Shown: positions 9,055 through 17,733 of the stretch, in pieces | How positions within the stretch are numbered: the stretch's first letter is position 1 | How the letters are laid out: each line of letters starts with the position of its first letter | NCBI RefSeq assembly: GCF_000970025.1 | Contig: NZ_CP009528.1 | Location: 2,405,168 to 2,469,167, forward strand | DNA: 64,000 nt | From: Methanosarcina barkeri MS | GTDB taxonomy: Archaea; Halobacteriota; Methanosarcinia; Methanosarcinales; Methanosarcinaceae | Direction of reading: 5' to 3' | Made by a program: the position numbers and the translations under genes | The notes under the pieces: model-generated | The model's database searches: none | Told to the model about the DNA's origin: nothing | The model's input: the letters and a program-made list of their open reading frames with translations, nothing else

Positions 9055-10191
9055 TCAGGCGAGTTTTTTCCTTCTTTTATTTCTTCCTTTCTCTTCATTT
9101 TCGGAGACCATGTTTGATACACTGTATTTTATGCCTGCAAGGGCAATAATAATCGCAACTGCGACCGAATATACAAAGTACTGGAGGGCAACGGATGCAT
9201 CATTAGTAATGCCTTCCGAAAGGGAAGCCGTCGCTAAAATGTATGTACTTGCACCCCAGAAGAGCAGCCCTGTTGCGATCACAAATAAAGAAATCGCGAC
9301 ATTTTTATAAATGGGCTTATTTTCCATCCTTAAATCGAAGATTTTTCCAAGGTCGGCAAGCAACATGGCTCCTGCATACCACCAGACTGAAGCATTGATG
9401 AATACCGAGACAAGCGTAAGGATCCCTTCATACCATACTCCATCTGCCGAGTAAAGCTTCCATACTTCCATAGCTCCGTACACAGTTGCTACAAGGAGTG
9501 TAAGCAAGGAAGCCGTATAGCTGATAAAAACCATTCTCTGTTCAAGAAAAGCGTCCCAGAGCTTTTCTTTTTCAAGAGCAACAAGATCGTCCAGTCCAAA
9601 ACCCCTGTATAACATGTAAAGCCCTACAGCTGCAAGAATTCCCACAACTGCACCGTCGGGATAATCTGCAAGCAAAAATATTGCATAAATGAGAAAAGCA
9701 AGCCCTAAAGGTACAAAAAAAGTCTGGGAGATTTTCGGGTCGCTAAAAACATGTTTCAGGATATAGTAAGTACTTTCCAGATTCTGGCTCTGCATTATTA
9801 CAATTCTTTTTACAGAGTCAATTCTCATACGGGATTGGACAATAGGCACAAGCGTTTCGTCTTCTGCCCCATCCGAAACGAATACCGCCCGTTGCACGTC
9901 ATTCACATTGAGAAATGTTTCAAGCTGTTCGGCAATTTTCTGGTCTGAGATCACTCCAACGTTTTTGTCTCCTGCAAAAGAAACTATATCAGCATCGGCT
10001 CCGTTTGCCCGTAATTCATCAAGAATCCTGATTCCACCGAAGATAGTGTTGGTATCAGAATCCTCCGGGTCTGCGATCCCAAGTGCAACGGCAGCCTGAA
10101 CATTTGCCTCCCGTCCTACTATTGGGGTTTCGAGTTTTGCTTTTTCGCCCAGATCGTTATCCCTGTCTATGCATATAACTAAGGTCTGCAT
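9055..10191 (-). CDS. DUF373 family integral membrane protein
   Basis: 378 residues. The N-terminal ~150 residues form a soluble alpha/beta domain beginning TLVICIDRDNDLG, followed by GIADPEDSDTN and the DADIVSFAGDKNVG segment characteristic of the archaeal DUF373 family. Several hydrophobic segments (about residues 155-360) predict five or six membrane helices, and the tail is basic (KGRNKRRKKLA). AGAGGAAAT precedes the ATG. The family is common in methanogens and its function is unknown. It runs in the same direction as the phosphorylase with a gap of about 90 bp, so the two may be co-transcribed. Confidence 0.9.
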   Translation of the reverse strand: MQTLVICIDRDNDLGEKAKLETPIVGREANVQAAVALGIADPEDSDTNTIFGGIRILDELRANGADADIVSFAGDKNVGVISDQKIAEQLETFLNVNDVQRAVFVSDGAEDETLVPIVQSRMRIDSVKRIVIMQSQNLESTYYILKHVFSDPKISQTFFVPLGLAFLIYAIFLLADYPDGAVVGILAAVGLYMLYRGFGLDDLVALEKEKLWDAFLEQRMVFISYTASLLTLLVATVYGAMEVWKLYSADGVWYEGILTLVSVFINASVWWYAGAMLLADLGKIFDLRMENKPIYKNVAISLFVIATGLLFWGASTYILATASLSEGITNDASVALQYFVYSVAVAIIIALAGIKYSVSNMVSENEEKGRNKRRKKLA

Positions 10192-10511
10192 ATTTCCTCT
10201 ATAGCTTTCAATGGCTTACTCTATCGCAGAGAGTTTTTTATGAATACGATATCCTGATTTGGCTCTTATATCTTTCCTGCCGGAGTTTTGCATAAACTCT
10301 TTTAATCAATTAAGTTGCTTTACTTTTTACAAGCATACTATTTTAATTTATACTTTATTAAGCTTGTAGCGTGAGATTTACTTTCAAAAATCAGTTTTTA
10401 CTTCTAAAGATACTCTTATAATTTCGGAAACCCATAAGTAAATGTCTACAAAAACAGGCTCTCTTTCTGAGAGAAATTAATTATCTTTATCAAAAATAAA
10501 TAGGGGTTTAT
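10192..10511. promoter_or_regulatory. Divergent intergenic region
   Basis: 320 bp spacer between the DUF373 gene (leftward) and the small coiled-coil gene (rightward). AT-rich stretches around 10330-10365 could hold TATA elements for either side. Nothing else is recognisable. Confidence 0.35.
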
Positions 10512-10853
10512 ATGGCACAACCAATGGAAAGCGAAAGTAAAGAAACCGAAACTGGAAAAAAGAGTAGAATACAGGAGAAAGTTGGAAAGCTTGGGAGCGA
10601 CATTGATACTCTTGCAAAGAAAACAGGGGACGAAGCCTCGAAACTTGCAAAGAATATAAATGCTGAAATAAAATCAATCTCGGGAGAAATAAAATCAATT
10701 GATGTAAAGGATGAGGTAAAGAACATCACCGCAAAGGTTGAAAAACTGGTGGATACGACCGGTGATAGTGCAAAAAAGCTTGCCTCAGATACCAAGACCG
10801 ATGTAAAGAAACTGGTGGATAAGATCGAAATCCCTATCTCAAAGAAAAAATAA
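10512..10853 (+). CDS. Small charged helical (coiled-coil/LEA-like) protein
   Basis: 113 residues, very hydrophilic, rich in Lys, Glu, Asp, Ser and Thr, with no Cys or Trp. It has repeating amphipathic units of the form KLxxDTxTDVKKLVDK and KSISGEIKSID, giving the look of an apolipoprotein or LEA-type helix that could coat a membrane or protein surface. No catalytic motif and no signal peptide. The start is ATG at 10512; AGGGG lies about 9 bases before it. Single gene with its own spacer on both sides. Function unknown. Confidence 0.75.
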   Translation: MAQPMESESKETETGKKSRIQEKVGKLGSDIDTLAKKTGDEASKLAKNINAEIKSISGEIKSIDVKDEVKNITAKVEKLVDTTGDSAKKLASDTKTDVKKLVDKIEIPISKKK

Positions 10854-11080
10854 TTACGGTAAAGTAATAAAAGTGACAGAGTAACAGGTGAGAAGGTAAG
10901 AATCTTTCCTATGAGATGTAATACCTTCTTAACCTTCTCTTTTATTATCGGCTCTGCTTTTCAATGAATGTTCTTTGAATCGGTTTGGGTTTCACATCTA
11001 ATGCTTTCAACATTTTTCTATTTTTATATTTTATTAATAGAGTTAACTTTATTATTCAGCACTGCATCTGTATAAATTAA

Positions 11081-11488
11081 ATGAGAAAGATTTGGATGCA
11101 ACCATACTCTGGAATTTCTAGGAGGCTTATAGCCTCAATAATCGACATTTTCGTAATTATTTTCCTTTTTATGTTTTTAGAGCTAATCACAGAAACCCTG
11201 GATGACCCCCTTTTCTATATTCTGTTTTTTCTAACAATGTGGGCTTATTTTGTCTTTCAGGAGAGTTCGACCCTTAGGTCAACTGTGGGCAAGCAAGCTG
11301 TGAACATTATTGTTACCGACCTCAACGGAAACAGAATTTCCTTTACGCAGGCAACAAAGCGCTTTATTCTGAAAATTTTCGCTGTAATTCCCTTTTTTAC
11401 AGGTTTTCTACTGATCCTTTTTACTTCAAAAAAGCAGGCCTTTCACGATATCGTTGCAAAGACCGTAGTGTTTATTCAAGAGGACTAA
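11081..11488 (+). CDS. RDD family membrane protein
   Basis: 135 residues. The N-terminal pattern YSGISRRLIASIIDIFVI carries the conserved Arg and Asp of the RDD domain. Two further hydrophobic segments (about 45-65 and 100-120) follow, with the conserved phrase TVGKQAVNIIVTDLNG between them and KRFILK later. Such proteins are small polytopic membrane proteins of unclear transport or accessory role. Start ATG at 11081. No operon partner. Confidence 0.88.
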   Translation: MRKIWMQPYSGISRRLIASIIDIFVIIFLFMFLELITETLDDPLFYILFFLTMWAYFVFQESSTLRSTVGKQAVNIIVTDLNGNRISFTQATKRFILKIFAVIPFFTGFLLILFTSKKQAFHDIVAKTVVFIQED

Positions 11489-11527
11489 GCTGAATCGGTT
11501 CCTCTAAATCAGCACATAAATTATGAA

Positions 11528-11602
11528 TAAACTCATCCCAAAACCAATTTTCTTATCAAATCATTAAATTTTTAGGATTGTTTTTTGTGATATTTAGAAA
11601 AA
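11528..11602. repeat. TIR element family E, truncated copy (reverse orientation)
   Basis: Reads CTCATCCCAAAACCA then AATTTTTAGGATTG and TTTTTGTGATATTTA, matching the reverse complement of the right half of the element at 27899-28041. The other half is missing where the IS200/IS605-like debris begins. Confidence 0.6.
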
Positions 11603-11830
11603 GCAAATTGCGTGCGACCACCCCGATCTAAACAGGCTATTTGATAATTCAATTTCAGGGCAAAAACATATGATGAATAAGCATGTGAACTACTCTAAGC
11701 TAAAGACTTAGTGGCTTCCTGAGTCATCCTCCCAACCAATGTTGCCGAGTCGTAAAGGCTTTGTCCCTTGTTTCAAAGGTGAAGTAGAATATGACCGTGA
11801 AAGTATAGAAAAAGCATGTGTAAAGTACCC
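11603..11830 (-). mobile_element. Remnant of an IS200/IS605-type element end
   Basis: Contains CTAAGCTAAAGACTTAG followed by GGCTTCCT at about 11690. The same sequence occurs in reverse complement at about 44600-44630, where it forms the end of a TnpB-like reading frame. The fold-back CTAAG/CTTAG hairpin at the element end is typical of IS200/IS605 elements. A second block at 11605-11655 (TAAACAGGCTATTTGATAATT) resembles 25965-26012. No open transposase frame remains. Family assignment is an inference. Confidence 0.45.
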
Positions 11831-11844
11831 AAAAAGTCAGAAAG

Positions 11845-11955
11845 TCTGGACTTAAAGTCCAGAGTCAGTCGGAGAATTAAGCGACTTCTCAACTGACTTT
11901 CTTAACTGACTTTCTTAACTGACTTTCTTAACTGACTTTCTTAACTGACTTCTAT
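11845..11955. repeat. Perfect 9-bp-stem hairpin plus 13-bp tandem repeats downstream of mtmB
   Basis: TCTGGACTT and AAGTCCAGA (11845-11863) form a near-perfect palindrome. From 11891 to 11955 the unit AACTGACTTTCTT repeats five times with period 13. The flanking AGTCAGAAAGTC (from about 11835) is partly complementary to the tandem unit. It lies in the 3' region of the leftward mtmCB transcript and could end or stabilise it. Confidence 0.65.
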
Positions 11956-12000
11956 TTTGAGAAGCAATTTCGATTTTAACAAACGATGTTTATTTTTATT

Positions 12001-13377
12001 TTAGAATACAAGTCCCAGGTCTTCGAGCTTCTTCCTTGCTCCGTCGTAGACCTGCATGTACTCGTCAGTTGGTGTTACGGTCTTTACATCGTAACATTCC
12101 TGGAAGGTCTTTCCTGCTGGTGCGCTTGCGTAATTCTTCTCATAGAGTGCTACAAGCTTGTCGAGTATCACATTTACTTCTGAGATTTCCACACCTGCGG
12201 TTGCCCTTGCTACTTCTCCCATCATTCTGGCTTCCATACCTGTTGTCTTGTCGGTCACGACACCCTTTGCTGATGCTACTCCTGAGAGAATTTCTCTGCC
12301 TGAAGCTGTGTCGGTAATTGATTGGGCTGAAGCTTCTAGCAGGCACATCTCAGTGCATGGTCCTGCACATGGGTAGTACTGGTTACCTGACAGTATGTCC
12401 GTAAATTCGGAAATTGTTGCACATGCCCATCCTGCAATCATCAGTGTCTCTCTGGTGTTGGTTGAACCCCAGCGGATGTGTACAGGGCCGTCAAGGTGCC
12501 AGCTTGCACTGCTCATGAGAACAGCGTTAATGTGGGTTGCAACATCTACAATTGTTGTTTCTTCAATTCCGCCTGCATACCCTCCAAAGATCGGCATCTG
12601 TTCGTCCATAATGATATCACTGTTTGCAGTGTAGTGAGCAATAACTGAGATTGCATCGAGATCAATCTTGAGTTCACAGAGTTGCGAGACCTCGTGGCTG
12701 TCCGTGCAGGTCATTCCGCCGGCGCAGTCAGCGGAAATATTTCCCTGAGCGGACAGGGAAGTCTCTGGGCCCTAGACACCCATGCCAGGCCTACCCGCCA
12801 TGGCGCAAGCATTCTTAATTAGCCTTGTTTCGGTCTTTGCAGCAAGAACTTCATAAGGACTTTTTGGAATAGGCGCTTTTCCGCGTACTGTAGTCATTAC
12901 ACCGTTAACAATCGTGTCTACTTCCTTTTCCAGGGCATAGCTCATGTGAACAGGCATAAACACATCTTCGGAAATTGGAGAACCGGTAGGCCCACCCTGT
13001 ACGATTGGTTTTGCCTTGTCACCAACACTTCTCTTTCTTACATTGACGGCATCCCTGCCTGTACCGAGTACAAATTCTTTCTGCACGTTGTTAATTGCAT
13101 CCCATATTTCGTCTTCAGTGTACTTTACGATTCTGTGGGTATCGGTACAGTATATCCCGCACTCAAGCAGCATCTCAAATCCGGCTTTGAAGAGTTTTTC
13201 CATCATGTCCTTGTCTGTCGGGATAAACTCTCCCTTGAAGTCAAGCCCGTACTTCTGCTTGAGTTCCATTGCCTTCATTGGGATCTTCATGAGGTCCCAG
13301 TCGTCCAGAGTACACTTTTCTCCTACTTTTGCTCTGTCGTAGAAATCATAGCAATCAAAAGACTTTCTAAATGTCAT
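12001..13377 (-). CDS. mtmB: Monomethylamine methyltransferase MtmB, pyrrolysine-containing
   Basis: 458 residues when the in-frame TAG (complement of 12772-12774) is read as pyrrolysine at residue 202; the true stop is TAA at 12001-12003. The context GRPGMGV-O-GPETSLSAQG is that of known MtmB proteins, and the length equals the family's. The enzyme takes a methyl group from monomethylamine and gives it to the corrinoid of MtmC; Pyl sits in the TIM-barrel active site and binds the amine. GGGAGG stands 10 bases before the ATG, and only 19 bp separate it from the mtmC stop. A gene caller ignoring Pyl would split it into two ORFs (13377-12772 and 12714-12001). No mutation is seen in conserved parts. 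Confidence 0.98.
12772..12774 (-). other. In-frame UAG codon decoded as pyrrolysine
   Basis: Codon 202 of mtmB. Homology continues without change of frame on both sides (SLSAQGNISADC follows), which is the signature of Pyl insertion by tRNA-Pyl (CUA) and PylRS. The pyl genes are not in this window. Confidence 0.97.
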
Positions 13378-13396
13378 TGTCTTTTGCCTCCCAGGA

Positions 13397-14050
13397 TTAT
13401 TTCATTACCTCAAGTGCAACTTTTGCAGCCTCAGCAGCATTTTCTGCAGTTGCATCAGCTCCGATTTCTTCGATCCATTTATCAGATACAGGAGCTCCTC
13501 CAAACATGCACTTTACACTGTCCCTGAGTTTTTCTTCTTTGAGCCTGTCCATGAGGTCTTTCTGGCCGAGCATGGAGGTGGTCATAAGGGCAGAACCTAC
13601 TAAGAGGACTTTTTCTCCCTTGTGCTTTGCAGCCTCTTCGACAACGGTTTCATTAAGCACATCAACTCCCAGGTCAAAGATTTGGAACCCATTTGCTCCG
13701 AGCATAGTGGTAACAAGCCTGTGTCCAATGTCGTGAATATCCCCTTCTGCAACAAAGGTGATGGCAAGTCCTGCTTCGTCTCCCTCTTTCTTGTTCTTTT
13801 CAAGTTCAGGGGTAAGGACTTCCATTGCATTGCTCATTGCTTTTCCAGACATCATAATTTGAGGCAAAAAAATCTCGGCAGCTTCGAATTTGTCACCGAC
13901 AATTTTCATTCCAACGGAAAGACCCTTTGTAATAATGTCAAGTGCCGGAATTCCTAAAGCCAGAGCCTCCTTGCATAGCTCTGGAGTACCTGCAACGTCT
14001 TGATTTACTATTGCGTCGCGTAACTTATCAAAGATTTCAGTATTTGTCAT
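13397..14050 (-). CDS. mtmC: Monomethylamine corrinoid protein MtmC
   Basis: 217 residues. An N-terminal four-helix cap (about 1-90) is followed by a Rossmann-type cobalamin domain with the lower-ligand motif DIHDIGH at residues 104-110 (His106 ligates cobalt), and later the LLVGSALMTTSM segment and GGAPVS loop. It carries the methyl group from MtmB to the MtbA methyltransferase, which makes methyl-CoM. First gene of the mtmCB operon. AAGTGATAA lies a few bases before the ATG. The upstream region is AT-rich with a TATA-like box. Expression of such operons is usually induced by methylamines, but no operator could be identified here. Confidence 0.97.
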   Translation of the reverse strand: MTNTEIFDKLRDAIVNQDVAGTPELCKEALALGIPALDIITKGLSVGMKIVGDKFEAAEIFLPQIMMSGKAMSNAMEVLTPELEKNKKEGDEAGLAITFVAEGDIHDIGHRLVTTMLGANGFQIFDLGVDVLNETVVEEAAKHKGEKVLLVGSALMTTSMLGQKDLMDRLKEEKLRDSVKCMFGGAPVSDKWIEEIGADATAENAAEAAKVALEVMK

Positions 14051-14136
14051 CCCATTATCACTTCTTTTTCACGTTTGGCCGATCAGGAATTAGTTTCCCA
14101 CTTATCGGATATCGGAATCTCATTACCTCTTTTTAA

Positions 14137-14144
14137 TATATAAA
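14137..14144 (-). promoter_or_regulatory. Candidate TATA box of the mtmCB operon
   Basis: On the minus strand TTTATATA lies about 90 bases before the mtmC ATG, preceded by purine-rich AAGA (possible BRE). Transcription would start near 14112 and give a leader of about 60 nt. Further TATA-like strings near 14165-14175 are alternatives. Confidence 0.35.
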
Positions 14145-14630
14145 TCTTATTCTTCGGACTGATGTTTATATATATTTTGTGTTAAATATTATGTGGGCAA
14201 CAATATATAATATAAATATATTTTGATTGAATTTCTTTGAAATCAAGCCAGAATATCTCACTATAAAAATAAAAAAGAGAATGAAAAACGAAAAAATGTT
14301 ACATAAATAAAAAGTTTTTGATTAATCCCACCGTAACCTGAAAAAAGAGAAATATTAACGGTGCAGTATTCAGCAAAAAATCAAAAATGATAGCTATCAG
14401 CCTGCTTTCACACTTTCACCTCAGAATTCTTTCATCCAGGGTCAGGCTAAGATTGTTTCACAAGAAAAGAACTTTTTAAATGAATTAAAACAAATTTCCA
14501 GACTTTAAAAAAGAAATAGAGGAAATTATGCCTGTTGGATTGAATCTAAAGTATAATATTACTTTATAAGTTTGATATTCTTCTCAAATCTGAAATATCG
14601 CTAACTTTTTTCCAATTTATAAAAATTTTA

Positions 14631-14777
14631 ATAAATCATTGATCTGTCCTTATAAATCATTGATTTGTCCTTATAAATCATTGATCTGTCCTTATAAATC
14701 ATTGATTTGTCCTTATAAATCATTGATCTGTCCTTATAAATCATTGATTTGTCCTTATAAATCATTGACCTGTTCTC
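14631..14777. repeat. Tandem repeat, 21 bp x 7, with alternating variants
   Basis: The unit ATAAATCATTGATCTGTCCTT repeats from 14631 with period 21. Successive units alternate GATCTG and GATTTG, so the real period is partly 42. Because 21 is a multiple of three, all frames give 7-residue repeats; this is not evidence of coding. It lies between mtmC and the FAD enzyme gene. Confidence 0.9.
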
Positions 14778-14826
14778 AAATATTAAGCAGATATTGTTTT
14801 TCCGACTATAACATAAAGCAGATACT

Positions 14827-16281
14827 TTAATGAAGATTCCCATCCTCATTAAGAATCTTCAGGAGCTCAATAATCGAATATGCAGCCCGGGTAATTCCCA
14901 TGCTGCGCTTGTCAGTATCCGTGCCCGCCACATAGAGGTTTCGAACAGGAGTTCGAATATCTGCGAATTTCCCGTCAATCGTAACCGCGGCTTTTTCCGG
15001 AACCATTATCTGTTCGTGCCGCATATCAATATATTTTTCAATGTTTGGATGGGCACGGAAGATCGTATCGTAGGCCTTTTTTATCTCGTGTTCTTCGCTT
15101 TTATTTTCATCTATTACAAAGGAAAATCCAATAAGCTGTTTATCCTTTGGAGCAAGCGAGGGGTCATAGTTACTTATAGGAGTTGCCCAGTAGGCGAAGT
15201 CCTTGAACCAGATCTCTGAGCCTGTATAATTAAAATTGGGAAACTCTTTTTCCAGTCCAAGCCAGATGGTCAGGCTTTTACTGTGAACTATACCTCCAAG
15301 ATTTGCCTTATATTCCTCAGGGAGATCTTTTATAAGCCTGGGAAGCTCGGTTGCAAAACCTGTGTAGATAACAAGGTCAGAGCTATAGATTTCATCGGCT
15401 TCCACGCCTGAAACCTTTCCGTCCTGTACAAGGATGGATTTAACTTCACATTCATTTTTGATTTCAACGGTTTCCGGAAGAGAGTAAAGAATGGCATCTA
15501 GCAGAGCTTTTAACCCCTTTCTGGGATAGCCCTGAGAATAATTTATATTATTTGTTGCAAGCCTTTCAAGGGAAGTAAAGGGCTGGGTGACCTTTGTCAT
15601 CCTGGCCTGAAGGGAAGCGTGGAGGTGATATGGAAGAATTGAGGCAAGGATCGACTCTGTAGATTGAGATTTTTTTGGTTCCAGTCTTCCGATCATTGCA
15701 TCAAACTGTTCCTGGGTGATGCTGTCCCTTACAAAACTGCTTCCCGACAGAACACGCTGGGCAGAGGTTTCCTTCATTGACCTGCCAGAGAGAAAAGCTG
15801 ATATAGTATCCACAAAATCGTAGGTGTCCTTTGAAAGATTTTTTGGTAGAAAATCGTATACTGACTGGTTGGAAAGGTCTATTCCGAATGAAGAAAGGGT
15901 AAAGGCTTTTGTAAGGATCTGGGAAAGCAATAACCTGTCCTTTCTTGGAAGCACATCAAAAGTCACGAAATCTTTCAGATTGGAAGGAACTTTGACAAAA
16001 GCATTTTCAGTCCGAATATAGTAGTGCCCATAGTCTTCAAACACAGGTAGAAAATCAAAATAGTTATCCATTAATCTCTTTAGAGGTCCTTCAATCAGAT
16101 GGGTAATTGCGTGTGCTCCTGTATCTACCTGATAGCCATCTACCATGTAGCTGTTGCAGTTCCCGCCTAGATTTCGTCTTTTTTCAAGAACAAGGACTTT
16201 TTTTCCATGCTTTGAAAGCGTAAGCGCTGCAAGAAGCCCACTTATGCCTGCCCCAACAACAATTACATCGTATCTTTTCAT
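14827..16281 (-). CDS. Phytoene desaturase-like FAD-dependent oxidoreductase
   Basis: 484 residues. The N-terminal dinucleotide fold VIVVGAGISGLLAAL (about 6-20) with VLEKRRNLGG at the end of strand two binds FAD. YQVDTGAHAI follows, as in carotenoid desaturases/isomerases. The C-terminal region has the family FAD motif in NLYVAGTDTDKRSMGITRA. Likely role is oxidation or isomerisation of an isoprenoid lipid or related hydrophobic substrate; in methanosarcinas several such paralogs exist and specificity is not readable. Monocistronic, no neighbours of related function. Complete, with no lesions. Confidence 0.88.
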   Translation of the reverse strand: MKRYDVIVVGAGISGLLAALTLSKHGKKVLVLEKRRNLGGNCNSYMVDGYQVDTGAHAITHLIEGPLKRLMDNYFDFLPVFEDYGHYYIRTENAFVKVPSNLKDFVTFDVLPRKDRLLLSQILTKAFTLSSFGIDLSNQSVYDFLPKNLSKDTYDFVDTISAFLSGRSMKETSAQRVLSGSSFVRDSITQEQFDAMIGRLEPKKSQSTESILASILPYHLHASLQARMTKVTQPFTSLERLATNNINYSQGYPRKGLKALLDAILYSLPETVEIKNECEVKSILVQDGKVSGVEADEIYSSDLVIYTGFATELPRLIKDLPEEYKANLGGIVHSKSLTIWLGLEKEFPNFNYTGSEIWFKDFAYWATPISNYDPSLAPKDKQLIGFSFVIDENKSEEHEIKKAYDTIFRAHPNIEKYIDMRHEQIMVPEKAAVTIDGKFADIRTPVRNLYVAGTDTDKRSMGITRAAYSIIELLKILNEDGNLH

Positions 16282-16777
16282 ACCCTTAACTACCTCAATT
16301 TTTCCAGTGAATTAAGTTATAGTTAAATGCAGTTATGCACCTTATTTTTCTCAACTCACAACGGAATTCCATATTAGTGGAAGGATTAAATAAAATATGT
16401 TAAACAAAATATGTTATAACTATAAAAATTATTTTAAGTATAGGATGTATTAACCATATTATATAATTTATGATCTACTTATATTTGAGTCATGGCTTAT
16501 ATTTGTAGGGTACCATAGAGAAAAAAATAGTATTTATAGTTAACAGTTGGTATGGTGAAAACCACCAAAAACGTAGCTTATATAAAAACGTAGTTTGTTT
16601 TCCTAGCACACTACTTGCTATGGCTAGAACGTTACTTGAAACTATTCAGGTAGCTTTTGCAAAGCTAAACATCTTGCTTATTTATTTTTCAGTGTATTAG
16701 TTGTTATGCATTAAAATTTTTTAAGACAAATAAAGTTTTTCGGTATAAAAAAGGTATAGATAAAGTCCCTTTGGGAC
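16282..16777. other. Intergenic region without recognisable gene
   Basis: AT-rich spacer. A 26-codon frame from ATG at about 16620 exists but has no supporting ribosome site, and I do not call it. The promoter of the FAD enzyme gene should lie just above 16281. Confidence 0.4.
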
Positions 16778-16894
16778 TTATTTTTCAATGTTTACTTTCT
16801 TAAACTTAAGATAAACCAGTAACATTCCAACGAAAACACCGAGGACTAGATATTTTACAAGTTTATTTGATTGTGCCACTACCATCACCCCCAT
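16778..16894 (-). CDS. Very small single-span membrane protein (34-38 residues)
   Basis: A short frame ending in TAA at 16778 encodes a polar start, one hydrophobic helix (KYLVLGVFVGMLLVYL) and a basic tail KFKKVNIEK, a plausible tail-anchored microprotein. The 5' end holds GGGGGTGATGG, which is close to an ideal archaeal ribosome binding site, so the true start may be the internal ATG (16885) or the GTG just after it rather than the first ATG (16894). Function unknown. Conservation among Methanosarcina would decide whether it is real. Confidence 0.5.
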   Translation of the reverse strand: MGVMVVAQSNKLVKYLVLGVFVGMLLVYLKFKKVNIEK

Positions 16895-17146
16895 TTTTTA
16901 TATATAGTTAATATGTTGTACAGATATTAGAACTTTTCTATATAAAACCATATTGGACTATTATTTACTTAATATACAATATCATAAAGTAAATTCCAAA
17001 ATACTAAAAATTAGATTCAAAAAATAGAAAAACTTTGTGTTGTAGTTATTTGCCTCGATTCTCGCTCTTTAAGAACTATAAAAAGTAGTAAAGTTTTTAC
17101 TGAATACAGTATTGTAATTTTATAGAAATAAACCGAGGAGAAACTT

Positions 17147-17681
17147 ATGAAGATCGTCGGGATACAGTCAAGCCCAAGAGGTAAACACAGAAATACTTTA
17201 AAACTACTGAACACCACTCTGGATGGAGCCTCCGAAGAAGGAGCAGAAGTTGGTCAGTTGATATTGCCAAAACGAAGATCAAATACTACACTGCATGCAA
17301 TTCCTGTCATGAAACTGGGGTGTGCACAATAAAAGATGACTATGAGATTGTATTGAAAAAAACTCCTGGATGCTGACGACATATTTTTGAGTAGCCCGAA
17401 CTATATAACAAATGTAACAGCTCAGCTCAAGATAATGTTTGATAGAAGCCCGCTTGTTATTCATGAACAACTATTTGATGGAAAATACGGCCTTTCGCTG
17501 ACGACTGCAGACAGCGATGAGCTCGACTTTGTACCTAGAATTATGGATAATTTTATAATCCAGTGCGGAGGCCAGACATGAAGCCTGGAGAAAATGGTTT
17601 AAGTATGTAATTCTTGCCAATAAAGAACATTGGACGCATAACTGCGCTTACTGGATGGAAAAAGGATGGTTGAAAGAGTAA
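17147..17681 (+). pseudogene. Decayed NADPH-dependent FMN reductase / iron-sulfur flavoprotein gene
   Basis: The start MKIVGIQSSPRGK is the flavin-binding N-terminus of the FMN reductase family, preceded by GAGGAGA. The coding sense then moves between frames at least three times (near 17270, 17365 and 17575). The pieces read CNSCHETGVC (cysteine motif of iron-sulfur flavoproteins), DDIFLSSPNYI, LKIMFDRS and a C-terminal ANKEHWTHNCAYWMEKGW. Assembled across frames the product would be about 178 residues. It lies directly upstream of the DUF169 gene and is clearly inactive unless sequencing errors are involved. Confidence 0.85.
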
Positions 17682-17733
17682 TTATTCGGAGAAATTCGGA
17701 GAAACTGTCAGTTAGTTTAATGGAGGGTTCATT

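Noticed and set aside
12001-12714. Separate ORF downstream of the 12772-13377 ORF
   Set aside because: It is the C-terminal half of mtmB; the TAG between them is the pyrrolysine codon.
12946-13527. 193-codon plus-strand ORF opposite mtmB/mtmC
   Set aside because: Antisense shadow of two confidently identified genes.
14628-14849. Repeat-coding ORFs on both strands over the 21-bp array
   Set aside because: A period divisible by three keeps all frames open; there is no ribosome site and no conserved composition.
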